Notes under the pieces: generated by a model
What the model was told of the DNA's origin: nothing
The model's input: only the letters and a program-made list of their open reading frames with translations
The model's database searches: none
In this document: positions 25,915-34,489 of the stretch, piece by piece
How positions within the stretch are numbered: the first letter of the stretch is position 1
How the letters are laid out: every line of letters begins with the position of its first letter
Translations under genes and position numbers: made by a program
From: DATFXM01 sp035315885
GTDB lineage: Bacteria > Acidobacteriota > Blastocatellia > UBA7656
Assembly (NCBI GenBank): GCA_035315885.1
Contig: DATFXM010000174.1
Coordinates: 1 to 64,000 of the forward strand
Reading direction: 5' to 3'
Length of the DNA: 64,000 bases

Positions 25915-25996
25915 CGCGAAGACTCAACAGCGCAAGCCCAGCTCGAAAACCGGGATTGCTAGATCTGCAGGAGTCTTCTCGAGCTGGAGCTTCGCG
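25915..25996 (+). promoter_or_regulatory. interleaved inverted repeats in the ferritin-GNAT space
   Basis: Three perfect pairings lie within 82 nt: GAAGACTC (25918-25925) with GAGTCTTC (25971-25978); CCAGCTCGA (25938-25946) with TCGAGCTGG (25979-25987); and CGCGAAG (25915-25921) with CTTCGCG (25990-25996). The first two cross each other (pseudoknot-compatible), and the first and third share bases, so they are alternatives. The layout looks like a switch or attenuator. The 3' end is about 30 nt before ATG 26026. Confidence 0.4.
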
Positions 25997-26025
25997 CGTT
26001 TTGCTTTTGATAAACCCGCTACGCC

Positions 26026-26505
26026 ATGCCGCCGCCTCTCGACGTCTCTCTTCGGCCGGTTGTCTCGTCGGATGAAGACTTCCTCTACCGACTCTTTTGT
26101 GAGCTGCGCTCGCGCGACTTTGCCGGGCTGGGGCTTGATGATGCGCAGCTTCAATCACTCCTGCGCATGCAGTACACCGCCCAGAGTCAATCCTATCGCA
26201 TTCAGTTTGGAGGAGACGGGCACAGCATAATCAACATCAACGGCAGAGCGGTTGGCCGGCTTTGGGTATTCCGTGGAGAACACGACATCGAGCTGGTGGA
26301 TATTGCCCTGGTTGATGAGGAAAGAGGGAACGGCGTCGGGAGACTGCTGATCGAGCAGTTGCAGGCGGAGGCGTCGCGGACCGGCAAAGGCATAAGGCTT
26401 CAGGTCACCACGACCAATCGCGCAGCGGCCCTGTACCAGCGGCTTGGATTCGTCATTACTTCTGAAGATGGACCCTACTACACGATGCAGTGGAGCGCTT
26501 CGTGA
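26026..26505 (+). CDS. GNAT-family N-acetyltransferase
   Basis: A 159-residue acetyl-CoA-dependent acyltransferase. The core of the fold is visible: IELVDIALVDEERGNGVGRLLIEQL carries the acetyl-CoA-binding (R/Q)-x-x-G-x-G/A pattern (RGNGVG), and the C-terminal ALYQRLGFV motif is characteristic. The substrate cannot be predicted. It is convergent with the orphan permease gene, with only 14 nt between the stops. There is no strong ribosome site before ATG 26026, and an unusual set of inverted repeats lies just upstream. Confidence 0.85.
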   Translation: MPPPLDVSLRPVVSSDEDFLYRLFCELRSRDFAGLGLDDAQLQSLLRMQYTAQSQSYRIQFGGDGHSIININGRAVGRLWVFRGEHDIELVDIALVDEERGNGVGRLLIEQLQAEASRTGKGIRLQVTTTNRAAALYQRLGFVITSEDGPYYTMQWSAS

Positions 26506-26519
26506 GCCAGCACAGCGCC

Positions 26520-28976
26520 TTATTCATACCTGAGAGCGATCATTGGATCTACACGCGCGGCCCTTCTCGCCGGAACAACACTCGCCAGTGTTGCCGTGCA
26601 AGCCAGCAGAAGCGAGATTGCAACCAGCGGAAGCGGGTCGCTCGCGCTCACCCCAAACAACAGGCTGGACATTAACCGCGTAAGCGCGAATGCGGCCACG
26701 AGACCGGCGCCGATTCCCAACACCGTCAGCACCAGCGCCTGACTCACCACAAGTCGCATCACCGACGCGGGCGCGGCTCCCAGAGCCATTCTTATGCCAA
26801 TCTCGTGTGTCCTCTGGCTTACCCAATAACTCATGACGCCGTAGATCCCGATCGAAGCCAAAGTCAAAGCCAGCACCGAAAACGTTCCGAGCATAAGCAT
26901 CGAAAACCGGCGCTGTGCCAGCGAGTCGTTAAAACGCCACTCCATCGGTTTCGCATCGAACACCGGAATCTCCGGATCCACAGCGCGAATCTGCTCCGCA
27001 ATGGCAGCGGTTGTCCTGATCGGATCAGTCGTCGATCGGGCGATAAGATATCGACGACGCACCGGAATCTGGTTGATCGGATAGTAGATCCGAATCGCAG
27101 GCTCGTTTTCGAAGCTGAACTCTTTTTCGTAGCTCACCACTCCGACTATCGTCCACCACGGGCCGCCGTCTCGCCGCTGCACCCGTCTGCCGATGGGATC
27201 CTCGCCCGGCCAAAAACGCTCGGCAAAGCTCTCATCCACGATCGCCACCTCGCGCGATCCCTTCCTGTCCTGCTCATCGAAATATCGTCCCCGCACCAAT
27301 GGAATCTTCAACGACGCGAAGTAATCGGGTGCGACAAAGCCTTCGTTTGAGATGATCAGTTCCTGCGGGTTCTGTGGAACATATCCGTCGACAACTACCG
27401 GACCCCAGCCCAGAGCATTTGAGCTCAACGGCAAGAGATACGTAGTTGCTACAGATTCAATTCCCGGTACGCTTCTGGTGCGTTCGTCGAGTTTCTGAAA
27501 GAAGGTGACGACCGACGACGGATCCGGATAACGTGACGGTGGCAGAAACATTCTGAGCGAAACGACATTGTGAACGTCATAACCGGGACTGGCGCGCTGA
27601 ATGCGCTGATAGCTCCGCACAAGCAACGCGGCAGCGATCAGCAGCACTAGGGAGAGTCCGATCTCGGACACAACGAGCAGCCTTCGAACCCGCTGATGAC
27701 CTTTGCCGAATCCGGCGCCCGAGCTGCGACTCCCGTCCTTCAAGATCTCATTCAGGTCGGTTCGCGAGGCTCGCAATGCGGGCAACAGGCCGAAGACAAC
27801 CCCCGTCGCAATCGAGATCGCGAAAGTAAAGAGCAGGACGCGAACGTCTATGTTGATCTCGTGCAGTCGTGGCACGTTCTCGGGCCCAAATACTCGGAGC
27901 AGCCTTATCGCAACCAGCGCGAGCATGAGTCCCACGAGGCCGCCGCAAAAGGAGAGCAGCAAGCTCTCCGTTACGAGCTGCCGGATGATTCGGACGCGTG
28001 TCGCGCCGACGGCGGCCCGAATCGCGATTTCTTTTTGCCGGATCGCCGCACGCGACAGGAGCAAGTTCGCGACATTGGCGCACGCAATCAACAGCACAAG
28101 CGCTACTGCACCGAGAAGCACATACAGAGCGCGTCGCGTGTCTCCTACTACCTGATCAAGCAGAGGAACGACGCTGATGGTGAGCTCGCCCTCCGGCGGA
28201 TAGGTGGCCGGATACTGTTGCTTCATTTGATCGGCCAGCGCATCCATCTCTGCCTGCGCACGTAGACGTTCGACGCCGGGTCTCAGCCGGGCAAAGACGT
28301 TGTAGTCTTCGTGGCCTCTTTCGGCTCGGTCGCCATCACTGAACTGCAGCGGTAAGAGCAGCTCAGCGCGCTGGATGCTGTCCACGGTAGGCATTACATC
28401 CTTGTTCAAAGAAAAATCTGCCGGCATCACACCGATGATCGTGTAGCTCTTGTCGTTAAGCGTCAGCGATTGTCCGATCACGTCCTGGTCCGAGGCGAAC
28501 TGGCGTCGCCAGAATCCATAGGTCAGCACGATACCCTGCGGTTTGTCCTTCTGATCGTCTTCGGGCAGCAAGACTCTACCCAGGAGCGGCTGTGCTCCGG
28601 TTACGCGAAACAGCGATGAGGTGACTAGTGCTCCCTCGACGTTTTCGGGTGTTCCGCGTCCGGTCATGTTGAAGCTCACGCCGATGGTGGCCGCTACTTC
28701 GTCGAACGACTTGTTCTCGAGTTTGATGTCCATGTACTGGCCGGGTGAGAACCAGTCTTGCACAACATTCAGGCCTGGAGAGCGTTGCCAGAGGATCACC
28801 AGACGTTCGGCGTCTTTGTAAGGCAACGGACGCAGCAGCAGAGCGTTGGTGACGCTGAAGATCGCACTGTTGGCTCCAATTCCGATGCCGAGCGACAGGA
28901 GCGACACAATGGTGAATGCGCGGCTCTTCCATAACCGGCGCGCGCCATAAGCGAGGTCTTGCCAGAAAGTTTCCAT
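26520..28976 (-). CDS. ABC-type orphan permease, MacB-like periplasmic core plus two FtsX domains (ADOP type)
   Basis: An 818-residue permease with an N-terminal membrane helix (WKSRAFTIVSLLSLGIGIGANSAI in part), a MacB-like periplasmic core (residues 45-240), a three-helix FtsX domain (about 285-400, with LLIACANVANLLLSRA and QKEIAIRAAVGA), a second periplasmic core, and a second FtsX domain at the C-terminus (EIGIRMALGAAP, PARRAARVDPMIALRYE). This duplicated single-chain layout without a neighbouring ATPase is typical of acidobacterial duplicated orphan permeases. ATG 28976 follows GGGAG by 8 nt. The transported substance, or mechanotransmission role, is unknown. No ATPase gene lies in this part of the window. 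Confidence 0.9.
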   Translation of the reverse strand: METFWQDLAYGARRLWKSRAFTIVSLLSLGIGIGANSAIFSVTNALLLRPLPYKDAERLVILWQRSPGLNVVQDWFSPGQYMDIKLENKSFDEVAATIGVSFNMTGRGTPENVEGALVTSSLFRVTGAQPLLGRVLLPEDDQKDKPQGIVLTYGFWRRQFASDQDVIGQSLTLNDKSYTIIGVMPADFSLNKDVMPTVDSIQRAELLLPLQFSDGDRAERGHEDYNVFARLRPGVERLRAQAEMDALADQMKQQYPATYPPEGELTISVVPLLDQVVGDTRRALYVLLGAVALVLLIACANVANLLLSRAAIRQKEIAIRAAVGATRVRIIRQLVTESLLLSFCGGLVGLMLALVAIRLLRVFGPENVPRLHEINIDVRVLLFTFAISIATGVVFGLLPALRASRTDLNEILKDGSRSSGAGFGKGHQRVRRLLVVSEIGLSLVLLIAAALLVRSYQRIQRASPGYDVHNVVSLRMFLPPSRYPDPSSVVTFFQKLDERTRSVPGIESVATTYLLPLSSNALGWGPVVVDGYVPQNPQELIISNEGFVAPDYFASLKIPLVRGRYFDEQDRKGSREVAIVDESFAERFWPGEDPIGRRVQRRDGGPWWTIVGVVSYEKEFSFENEPAIRIYYPINQIPVRRRYLIARSTTDPIRTTAAIAEQIRAVDPEIPVFDAKPMEWRFNDSLAQRRFSMLMLGTFSVLALTLASIGIYGVMSYWVSQRTHEIGIRMALGAAPASVMRLVVSQALVLTVLGIGAGLVAAFALTRLMSSLLFGVSASDPLPLVAISLLLACTATLASVVPARRAARVDPMIALRYE

Positions 28977-29012
28977 GGAGACTACTCCCGGAGTACTGGG
29001 TGCCGCTGAAGG

Positions 29013-29098
29013 GAAGTTCTGAGTGCTGAGTGCTGAGTGCTGAGTGGTGACATTTTGGATTCAGATCCAAAATCTCACCACTCATCACTCAGCACTTC
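29013..29098. repeat. paired heptamer element with a near-perfect central palindrome
   Basis: The left arm has TTCTGAG, then repeated TGCTGAG units. The right arm is CTCATCA/CTCAGCA/CTTCTCA. The centre folds on its own: GAGTGGTGA (29042-29050) pairs with TCACCACTC (29075-29083), and ATTTTGGAT (29052-29060) with ATCCAAAAT (29065-29073), around TCAG. It sits between the methyltransferase stop and the permease start. Confidence 0.85.
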
Positions 29099-30211
29099 TC
29101 AATGCTTCTTAAATAAAAATATGTATTCGTGCTTGAAGATATAAAATCCACCCACCAACGCGCGATATCGCCAAAGTTGCCTCTGTTCGCGCTTGGCCCG
29201 AGTCTGATCAAAATTCTTTACGACGATGCTCTTCAGCGAATACGATCGCTTCAAGACCTCGCTCATGCACAGAAAACCGAGCGGTATCCATTCACCCGCC
29301 TCATATCTGTCCCCGATCACCAAACCGAAATACCTTCCACGTTCCAGCAGCGGCGTGCAGTTGTCTATTACCTCACCAAACATCTTCAAGAAGGTTTCAG
29401 TGCTCGACGCATTCGACAGGTCCGCACCGTCTTCTGAAAAGCTGATTATGTTGTGATAAGGCGGGTGCATGATCATCAGTTGGACCGCCGGCGTTCCAGC
29501 TTCACCGAGCGAGGCCGCAACATCAATTAGTCGCGAGTCTCCCACCATGACTTTAGTCGAAACCCGGTGGCGGTTCGGTTGCTTCTTGATTAGCTCAAGC
29601 GCATTCTGAGCGACCTCCGCGCTCAACTCTATGCCGATTCCATTTCGGCCAAGACGTCTGCACTCGATGAGCGTGGTCCCGCTTCCCAGAAAAGGGTCCA
29701 GCACCCAATCGCCACGTTTTGTGTAGCGGTTCATCAACTGCTGCGGGATCTGCGGAATGAAATTGCCCCAGTACCATCCTAGATGCGCACCGGTTGTGTC
29801 ACGCTTCGGCAGGACCCACAAGCTATCCGTGATAACGTCCGAATACTCTTTCCATCGGTTGAGATTGATGTCGTTGATTGCGGCCTTGCGCTCTTCAGAA
29901 ACGCCCTTCTCGAGTCGCCTTACATAGTACTTCGCCCGCTCGATCGTACGCGCATCGAGAATCTGATCAAGCTCTTCCAGTATTACCGATTTCTGTACGG
30001 AGAGAGTATTTCCGTTCCGAGACCGGCGCTCGGCCTCTGACCCGTTTGAGCCTCGATTGATTCTCCGGCGCAGCGCGCGGATCGACTCCTTAAGCTCAGA
30101 GATGTCGTCGAGGTCGCACAGTTCGGACAAGAACGGCAGCAACCAACCGCGATCCAGGACCAGGATGGAATCAGTAGACGTCGGCGATTTGTCGGCAGCA
30201 GGCTTGCTCAC
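29099..30211 (-). CDS. solitary N6-adenine/N4-cytosine-type DNA methyltransferase with HPPY motif
   Basis: A 370-residue SAM-dependent DNA methylase. The SAM-binding motif I is WVLDPFLGSGTT (residues 169-180), followed by an acidic IGIEL, and the catalytic motif IV is MHPPYHN (248-254). Motif I precedes motif IV. The catalytic motif normally begins with D, N or S; here it is H. The N-terminal ~120 residues are basic and helical (coiled coil at about 40-110) and may recognise DNA. No restriction endonuclease gene is adjacent, so it looks like an orphan methylase. GTG 30211 is the start, without a clear ribosome site. The TGA stop lies at the edge of a heptamer repeat. Adenine or cytosine specificity is not decidable. 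Confidence 0.8.
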   Translation of the reverse strand: MSKPAADKSPTSTDSILVLDRGWLLPFLSELCDLDDISELKESIRALRRRINRGSNGSEAERRSRNGNTLSVQKSVILEELDQILDARTIERAKYYVRRLEKGVSEERKAAINDINLNRWKEYSDVITDSLWVLPKRDTTGAHLGWYWGNFIPQIPQQLMNRYTKRGDWVLDPFLGSGTTLIECRRLGRNGIGIELSAEVAQNALELIKKQPNRHRVSTKVMVGDSRLIDVAASLGEAGTPAVQLMIMHPPYHNIISFSEDGADLSNASSTETFLKMFGEVIDNCTPLLERGRYFGLVIGDRYEAGEWIPLGFLCMSEVLKRSYSLKSIVVKNFDQTRAKREQRQLWRYRALVGGFYIFKHEYIFLFKKH

Positions 30212-30274
30212 AAAGCCGGTATTAAATAGGAGAACCGCTTAGCGATCAAGGCAAGCCCCGAGCGGCAATTATTT

Positions 30275-30643
30275 TTAAGAACAGGCGTGATCGTCGACCG
30301 GGCGGAAATGCTCCAGCAGCTCTCCGAGCCCGGACGCATCCCGTATCGGAGAGCTCGGGCACTCCTTCCGGCATCCCGAACAAATACCAAGCAGCACAAG
30401 TGCGCCGTCCACTTGTGCGAATCGCATGGTTCCCTCGGAATCCACTACGGTGACCACCACTTCGTAACTGCCGTTCTCGAGGTCGCGCTCAAACTGAAGC
30501 TCATCGGCTGCTTTCGGCAGCAGGTCCTCTATCTCATCTTCGATCTTCTTTGCCTTGCGCTTCCGCTTTTTGCGCTCGGCCTGTTTGCGACTTTCCTGTT
30601 CCAGCCCCCAGGCTTCGAGAGCATATTGTCTTAACGTAGCCAT
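30275..30643 (-). CDS. small hypothetical protein with basic N-terminus and possible Zn site
   Basis: A 122-residue protein that I do not recognise. Residues 16-40 are highly charged (Arg/Lys/Glu, helical, ARKKRKRKAKK-like). The middle is a beta hairpin (YEVVVTVVDSEGTMRFAQVDG). The end has CSGCRKEC and a final DHAC, a possible zinc-binding Cys/His set. GAGG lies 7 nt before ATG 30643. It ends 63 nt before the DNA methyltransferase on the same strand, so the two may be co-transcribed. A DNA- or RNA-binding helper is possible, but this is a guess. Confidence 0.65.
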   Translation of the reverse strand: MATLRQYALEAWGLEQESRKQAERKKRKRKAKKIEDEIEDLLPKAADELQFERDLENGSYEVVVTVVDSEGTMRFAQVDGALVLLGICSGCRKECPSSPIRDASGLGELLEHFRPVDDHACS

Positions 30644-30790
30644 CTCTTATCCTCGGAATTGACGTGGTATCCGCGGGAACCTTTCCGCGGCCCGAAAGAA
30701 GCCGCTGCAACTCTTGCGGTCGTAACCAGACGGGCGAGCGATGATCTCAGCATGGGATGAATTCATCGTTACGCAGTCATTAAGATACTG

Positions 30791-31240
30791 TCAAGAATGA
30801 TCGTCCTGGCGGTAAACCATCGGACGGTGAAGCTCCATCCACCTCTCGGGTTGCCGCAGCGCAGTAAACCCGTATTGACCGTACAGGCCGTGCGCATCCG
30901 CAGTCGCCAGCATCCATCGTCTGAGCCCCTGCAGCCTCGGGTCAGAGACAATAACCTCCATCAGCCATTTCGATAAGCCAACGCCGCGGTGCTCCTCGAG
31001 AACGAACACGTCCGCTAGATAAGCGAACGTAGCACAGTCGCTGATTACTCGCGCAAAGCCAACCTGAGACTCTCCCCTGTAGATGCCGAACGGCAGCGAG
31101 TTCGAGATGGATCGCACGACGATCTCACGCGGAACGCCATTGGCCCAATAAGACCTCGTAAGAAACCTGTGAATGACTTCTATGTCCAGTCGCTCCGCGT
31201 CGGTGCTGATCGTGTACACGCCCCTCGTGAATTCACTCAT
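30791..31240 (-). CDS. GNAT-family N-acetyltransferase
   Basis: A 149-residue acetyltransferase. The acetyl-CoA-binding core is FAYLADVFVLEEHRGVGLSKWLME (read in part), with the RGVGLS pyrophosphate loop. The C-terminal part has ATADAHGLYGQYGF, similar to small GNATs that act on amino groups of metabolites. The N-terminal segment SYWANGVPREIVVRSISNSL is a typical lead-in of this subfamily. It follows the CoA-ligase gene by 27 nt on the same strand and may share its transcript. The substrate is unknown. Confidence 0.85.
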   Translation of the reverse strand: MSEFTRGVYTISTDAERLDIEVIHRFLTRSYWANGVPREIVVRSISNSLPFGIYRGESQVGFARVISDCATFAYLADVFVLEEHRGVGLSKWLMEVIVSDPRLQGLRRWMLATADAHGLYGQYGFTALRQPERWMELHRPMVYRQDDHS

Positions 31241-31267
31241 CTCAAATCTCGCATTTAAGTCGCACTG

Positions 31268-32845
31268 CTATTCCTGCTTCAACGCCTGCCGGTCGATCTT
31301 TCCTCGATCATTCTTCGGCAAGTCTTTCCTGAATTCTATCCACCTCGGGTACTTGTAGATCGCCAGTGTCCGCTTCACGAACTCCTGTAGCTCTTGTTCC
31401 AGCTCGATGGTCGGAGAGAATTGATCGTTCAACACTACAAATGCTTTTGGCTTGATGAGACCCTGTTCGTCTGCCGCACCAATGACCGCGCATTCGCGCA
31501 CTGCTTCATTCTCAATGAGGCAATTTTCGATTTCGGTCGGCGAAACAAAGATGCCACCGACCTTCAACATTTCATCAGTGCGCCCGCAATACCAGTAGTA
31601 ACCCTCTTCGTCGACACGGAGCTGATCTCCGGTAGTACACCAGTCACCCGCAAACGTGACCTTGGATTTTTCGTGCGCTTTCCAATAGCAAAGTGCGGCA
31701 GAGTCCCCCTTGACCTTCAGTGTTCCCATCTCGCCCGTGGGCACCTCGTTGCCGTCGGCGTCAACGATCTTTGCCTCGTAGCCCGGCACTACGCGCCCAA
31801 GGCTTCCGGGTCTAACTTCGCCCGGTCGATTCGAGATGTAGATATGGAACATCTCCGCGGAGCCGATGCCATCGAGAATCTCGACTCCAAATGTGTTCAT
31901 CCATCGATCGTACAACTCAGGAGGTAACGCTTCTCCAGCCGATACGCAGAATCGCAGTGAGGAAACGTCGTAACTCTCGCGGGCGTCCTCGACCTGCAAC
32001 ATCGCATTTATCATCGTGGGCACGGTGGTCAGAATGGTTGGACGATGGCGGTGAATCATCTCGAACATCGCCTCCGGAGTTGACCGTTCAGGGAACAGCG
32101 CCGTCGCTCCGCCCACCGAAAACGGGAACAAAAGGTTCGTGCCGGTCGCGTAGCCAAAGAACAATTTTGGGACTGATACGGTGACGTCGTCGGCTGAGAT
32201 TCCGAGCACCTGCTTTGCGTAACACTCTGTGTTGTACGGCAGGTCGTGCTGGAGGTGGACTGCCGCCTTTGGCTGACCGGTTGACCCGGAGGTAAACAAC
32301 CAGATTGCAAGGTCGTCACGAGACGTCGGAATATGGTCGAGCTGCTCCGAGGCTTTCCTTATAACAGTCTCAAATGACTGCACTCGGGATCGCCACTCGA
32401 GGCCTTCGAGGCGGCCCGAGACCTTAGCGTTACAAACGATAGTGTGTTTCAAAAACCGCGAGCCTGCAGCGGCAGGGGCGAAGCGCTCCATCACCGATGC
32501 GTCCACCACCGCGAGTTTTGCTCGAGTGTAGTCGAGATAGTATTCGTAATCTGCTGTTGGGAGGATGGTGTTTACCATTGTGATGACTGCGCCAACTTTG
32601 GCAATGCCGAACCAAACGGCTACGAACTCGATGGAATCCGGAAGAACTATCAACACTCGATCTTCCATTTGTATGCCGAGATCGAGCAGCGCATTGCCGA
32701 ATCGGTTGGACATCGAGACGACGTCAGCATAGGTATACTTCTCGCCGCGGTAGTAGACAGCGGTTCTGCCCCCGCGCCCTTCCCGGATGTTATGATCCAG
32801 AAAGTAATCGGCCATGTTGAATTGCTCGGGGAAGGTCACGGTCAT
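31268..32845 (-). CDS. benzoate-CoA ligase family (AMP-forming acyl/aryl-CoA synthetase)
   Basis: An adenylate-forming ligase that activates a carboxylate with ATP and CoA. The 525 residues fit the benzoate-CoA ligase family. Seen in order: the phosphate loop FTSGSTGQPKAAVH, the acyl-binding segment GVEILDGIGSAEMFHIYISNRPG (read in part), the TGDQLRVDEEGYYWYCGRTDEM motif (read in part), the VGGIFVSPTEIE hinge region, and the C-terminal lysine in NDRGKIDR. The start is ATG 32845 (MTVTFPEQFNMADYF). The frame stays open back to 32941 only because the heptamer array is stop-free in that orientation. The exact acid is unknown; benzoate or a substituted benzoate is most likely. Confidence 0.85.
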   Translation of the reverse strand: MTVTFPEQFNMADYFLDHNIREGRGGRTAVYYRGEKYTYADVVSMSNRFGNALLDLGIQMEDRVLIVLPDSIEFVAVWFGIAKVGAVITMVNTILPTADYEYYLDYTRAKLAVVDASVMERFAPAAAGSRFLKHTIVCNAKVSGRLEGLEWRSRVQSFETVIRKASEQLDHIPTSRDDLAIWLFTSGSTGQPKAAVHLQHDLPYNTECYAKQVLGISADDVTVSVPKLFFGYATGTNLLFPFSVGGATALFPERSTPEAMFEMIHRHRPTILTTVPTMINAMLQVEDARESYDVSSLRFCVSAGEALPPELYDRWMNTFGVEILDGIGSAEMFHIYISNRPGEVRPGSLGRVVPGYEAKIVDADGNEVPTGEMGTLKVKGDSAALCYWKAHEKSKVTFAGDWCTTGDQLRVDEEGYYWYCGRTDEMLKVGGIFVSPTEIENCLIENEAVRECAVIGAADEQGLIKPKAFVVLNDQFSPTIELEQELQEFVKRTLAIYKYPRWIEFRKDLPKNDRGKIDRQALKQE

Positions 32846-32868
32846 TGGAATTAGTATACTCTGGATTG

Positions 32869-32937
32869 TCCTGAGTTCTGAGTTCTGAGTTCTGAATCCT
32901 GAGTCCTGAGTTCCCCACTCAGAACTCAGAACTCTGA
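32869..32937. repeat. paired TTCTGAG heptamer element between malQ and the CoA ligase gene
   Basis: Left arm 32869-32912 (TCCTGAG, TTCTGAG, TTCTGAA units) and right arm 32916-32937 (CTCAGAA units) have almost no spacer between them. The element starts right after the malQ stop on the minus strand. Confidence 0.8.
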
Positions 32938-34452
32938 TCACCGTCCATACAACTCCGCAAGCTCTCGCAGGCGGACCGCCAGCTCATCGCCAAAGCTCCC
33001 TTCAGGCGCGCGCCAGTTCCAGTTACCTTTATCGCTTGCCGGCAGATTCATTCTCGCCGAAGAATCCAGTCCAAGTACATCCTGCAGCGGGACGATTGCG
33101 GTGTTCGAGGTAGACGAAAGCGCCGCCCTTATGAAGTCCCAGTTGATCTCCCGCCCTCGGGTGTCCAAGTACTTCAAACAGTACTCGCGCTCGTGCTTGA
33201 TCTGCTCAGCGCTGCGTGTTGAACCTTTTCCCGCTTTGCTCCGAAACCACCCTACGGTCGTGTCGTTGTCGTGAGTACCCGTGTATACAACCGAGTTCGG
33301 AATGTAGTTGTGCGGTAGGTCGTGATTTCGTGAGTCGCTGCTGAACGCGAACTGGAGGATTCTCATTCCCGGCAATCCGAACTCATCTCGAAGCGCTTCG
33401 ACGTCCGGCGTTATCACACCCAAGTCCTCGGCGATGATCGGCAAGTTCTCGAACGTCGCCTTTAACTTTTTAAACAGCTCGCGGCCGGGAACCTCAACCC
33501 ATCCCCCGCCTTCCGCGGTCTTCGCTTCGGCTGGTATCTCCCACGTAGCGGCAAATCCTCGAAAGTGATCGATCCTGACCAGGTCTACCAGCGTAAAAAT
33601 CGCTCGCAACCGATCGATCCACCATTGAAAACCTGTCGCGCGGAGTTTCTTCCAGTTGTAGACAGGATTGCCCCAATACTGACCGGTCGCGCTGAAGTAG
33701 TCCGGCGGGACTCCGGCGACTACAATCGGCCGCCGCTCCTTGTCCAGCTTGAACATGTCCGGGTTGGTCCAGACATCGGCCGAGTCCATCGCGGCAAAGA
33801 TCGGCGCGTCTCCTACTATGTTGATTTCGCGCTCGCGAGCGTAAGCCTTCAGCGACAGCCACTGCCTGAAGAAAAGCCATTGAAAGAACTTCTCAGCAAG
33901 GATGCGCTCTCGAAGACCTTCCGCCGCCGATGCCAGCGCGGACGCTTCTCGTTTTGCAAAATTAGGCTCCCACTCGTGCCACCCCTTGCCGCCGTGCGCT
34001 TCTTTCAACGCCCGAAACATTGCGTAGTCGTCCAACCACGCCGCGTGGCCGCTGCAGAATCCCTCAAACTCAGAAGTCAGTCCAGAAGACCGGCTCGAAA
34101 ATCTCGAATAAGCCCGCTCCAGAATTCGATGCTTGAAACCGATCACTGCGCCGAAGTCGACGCGATCACTGTTGGGCGGCGGCGACTCGAGGTCCGAGCG
34201 CTCGAGCAAACCGTCGTTCAACAGCGGCTCCGGGCTCACCAACAACGGATTTCCCGCGAACGCAGAGAAGCATTGATACGGCGAGTCGCCGTAACTCGTT
34301 GGGCCAAGCGGCAACACCTGCCATAAGTGCTGGCCAGCCTTGTGAAGGAAGTCGAGAAACAGACGCGCCTGACTACCGAGGTCTCCGATGCCGTAGCCGC
34401 CTGGCAACGAGGTCGGGTGCAACAAGATTCCACTCGCTCTAGAGAAGGTCAC
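32938..34452 (-). CDS. malQ: 4-alpha-glucanotransferase (GH77)
   Basis: MalQ transfers alpha-1,4-glucan segments in glycogen and maltodextrin metabolism, in the cytoplasm. The 504-residue product begins with the GH77 hallmark GILLHPTSLPGGYGIGDLG, then QVLPLGPTSYGDSPYQCFSA. The catalytic nucleophile Asp is in VDLVRIDHFRGF and the acid/base Glu in LPIIAEDLGVITP. THDNDT follows near residue 400. GTG 34452 follows AGGTGAAA. It lies 37 nt after the PPOX-fold gene on the same strand, at the end of a run of four metabolic genes. No other glycogen genes are in the window. Confidence 0.95.
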   Translation of the reverse strand: MTFSRASGILLHPTSLPGGYGIGDLGSQARLFLDFLHKAGQHLWQVLPLGPTSYGDSPYQCFSAFAGNPLLVSPEPLLNDGLLERSDLESPPPNSDRVDFGAVIGFKHRILERAYSRFSSRSSGLTSEFEGFCSGHAAWLDDYAMFRALKEAHGGKGWHEWEPNFAKREASALASAAEGLRERILAEKFFQWLFFRQWLSLKAYAREREINIVGDAPIFAAMDSADVWTNPDMFKLDKERRPIVVAGVPPDYFSATGQYWGNPVYNWKKLRATGFQWWIDRLRAIFTLVDLVRIDHFRGFAATWEIPAEAKTAEGGGWVEVPGRELFKKLKATFENLPIIAEDLGVITPDVEALRDEFGLPGMRILQFAFSSDSRNHDLPHNYIPNSVVYTGTHDNDTTVGWFRSKAGKGSTRSAEQIKHEREYCLKYLDTRGREINWDFIRAALSSTSNTAIVPLQDVLGLDSSARMNLPASDKGNWNWRAPEGSFGDELAVRLRELAELYGR

Positions 34453-34489
34453 TCGAATTTCACCTGTATGGCTTTACACTATTGCCAAC

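Noticed and set aside
26520..28976. MacB macrolide efflux pump
   Set aside because: The ATPase domain is absent; it has only the permease and core domains, duplicated.
30671..30690. CCGCGG-loop-CCGCGG hairpin as terminator of the GNAT gene
   Set aside because: No T-run on the minus strand, and each arm is itself palindromic, so it gives no clear signal.
32846..32941. N-terminal extension of the CoA-ligase frame
   Set aside because: It is the stop-free strand of a TTCTGAG array. The family start fits ATG 32845.
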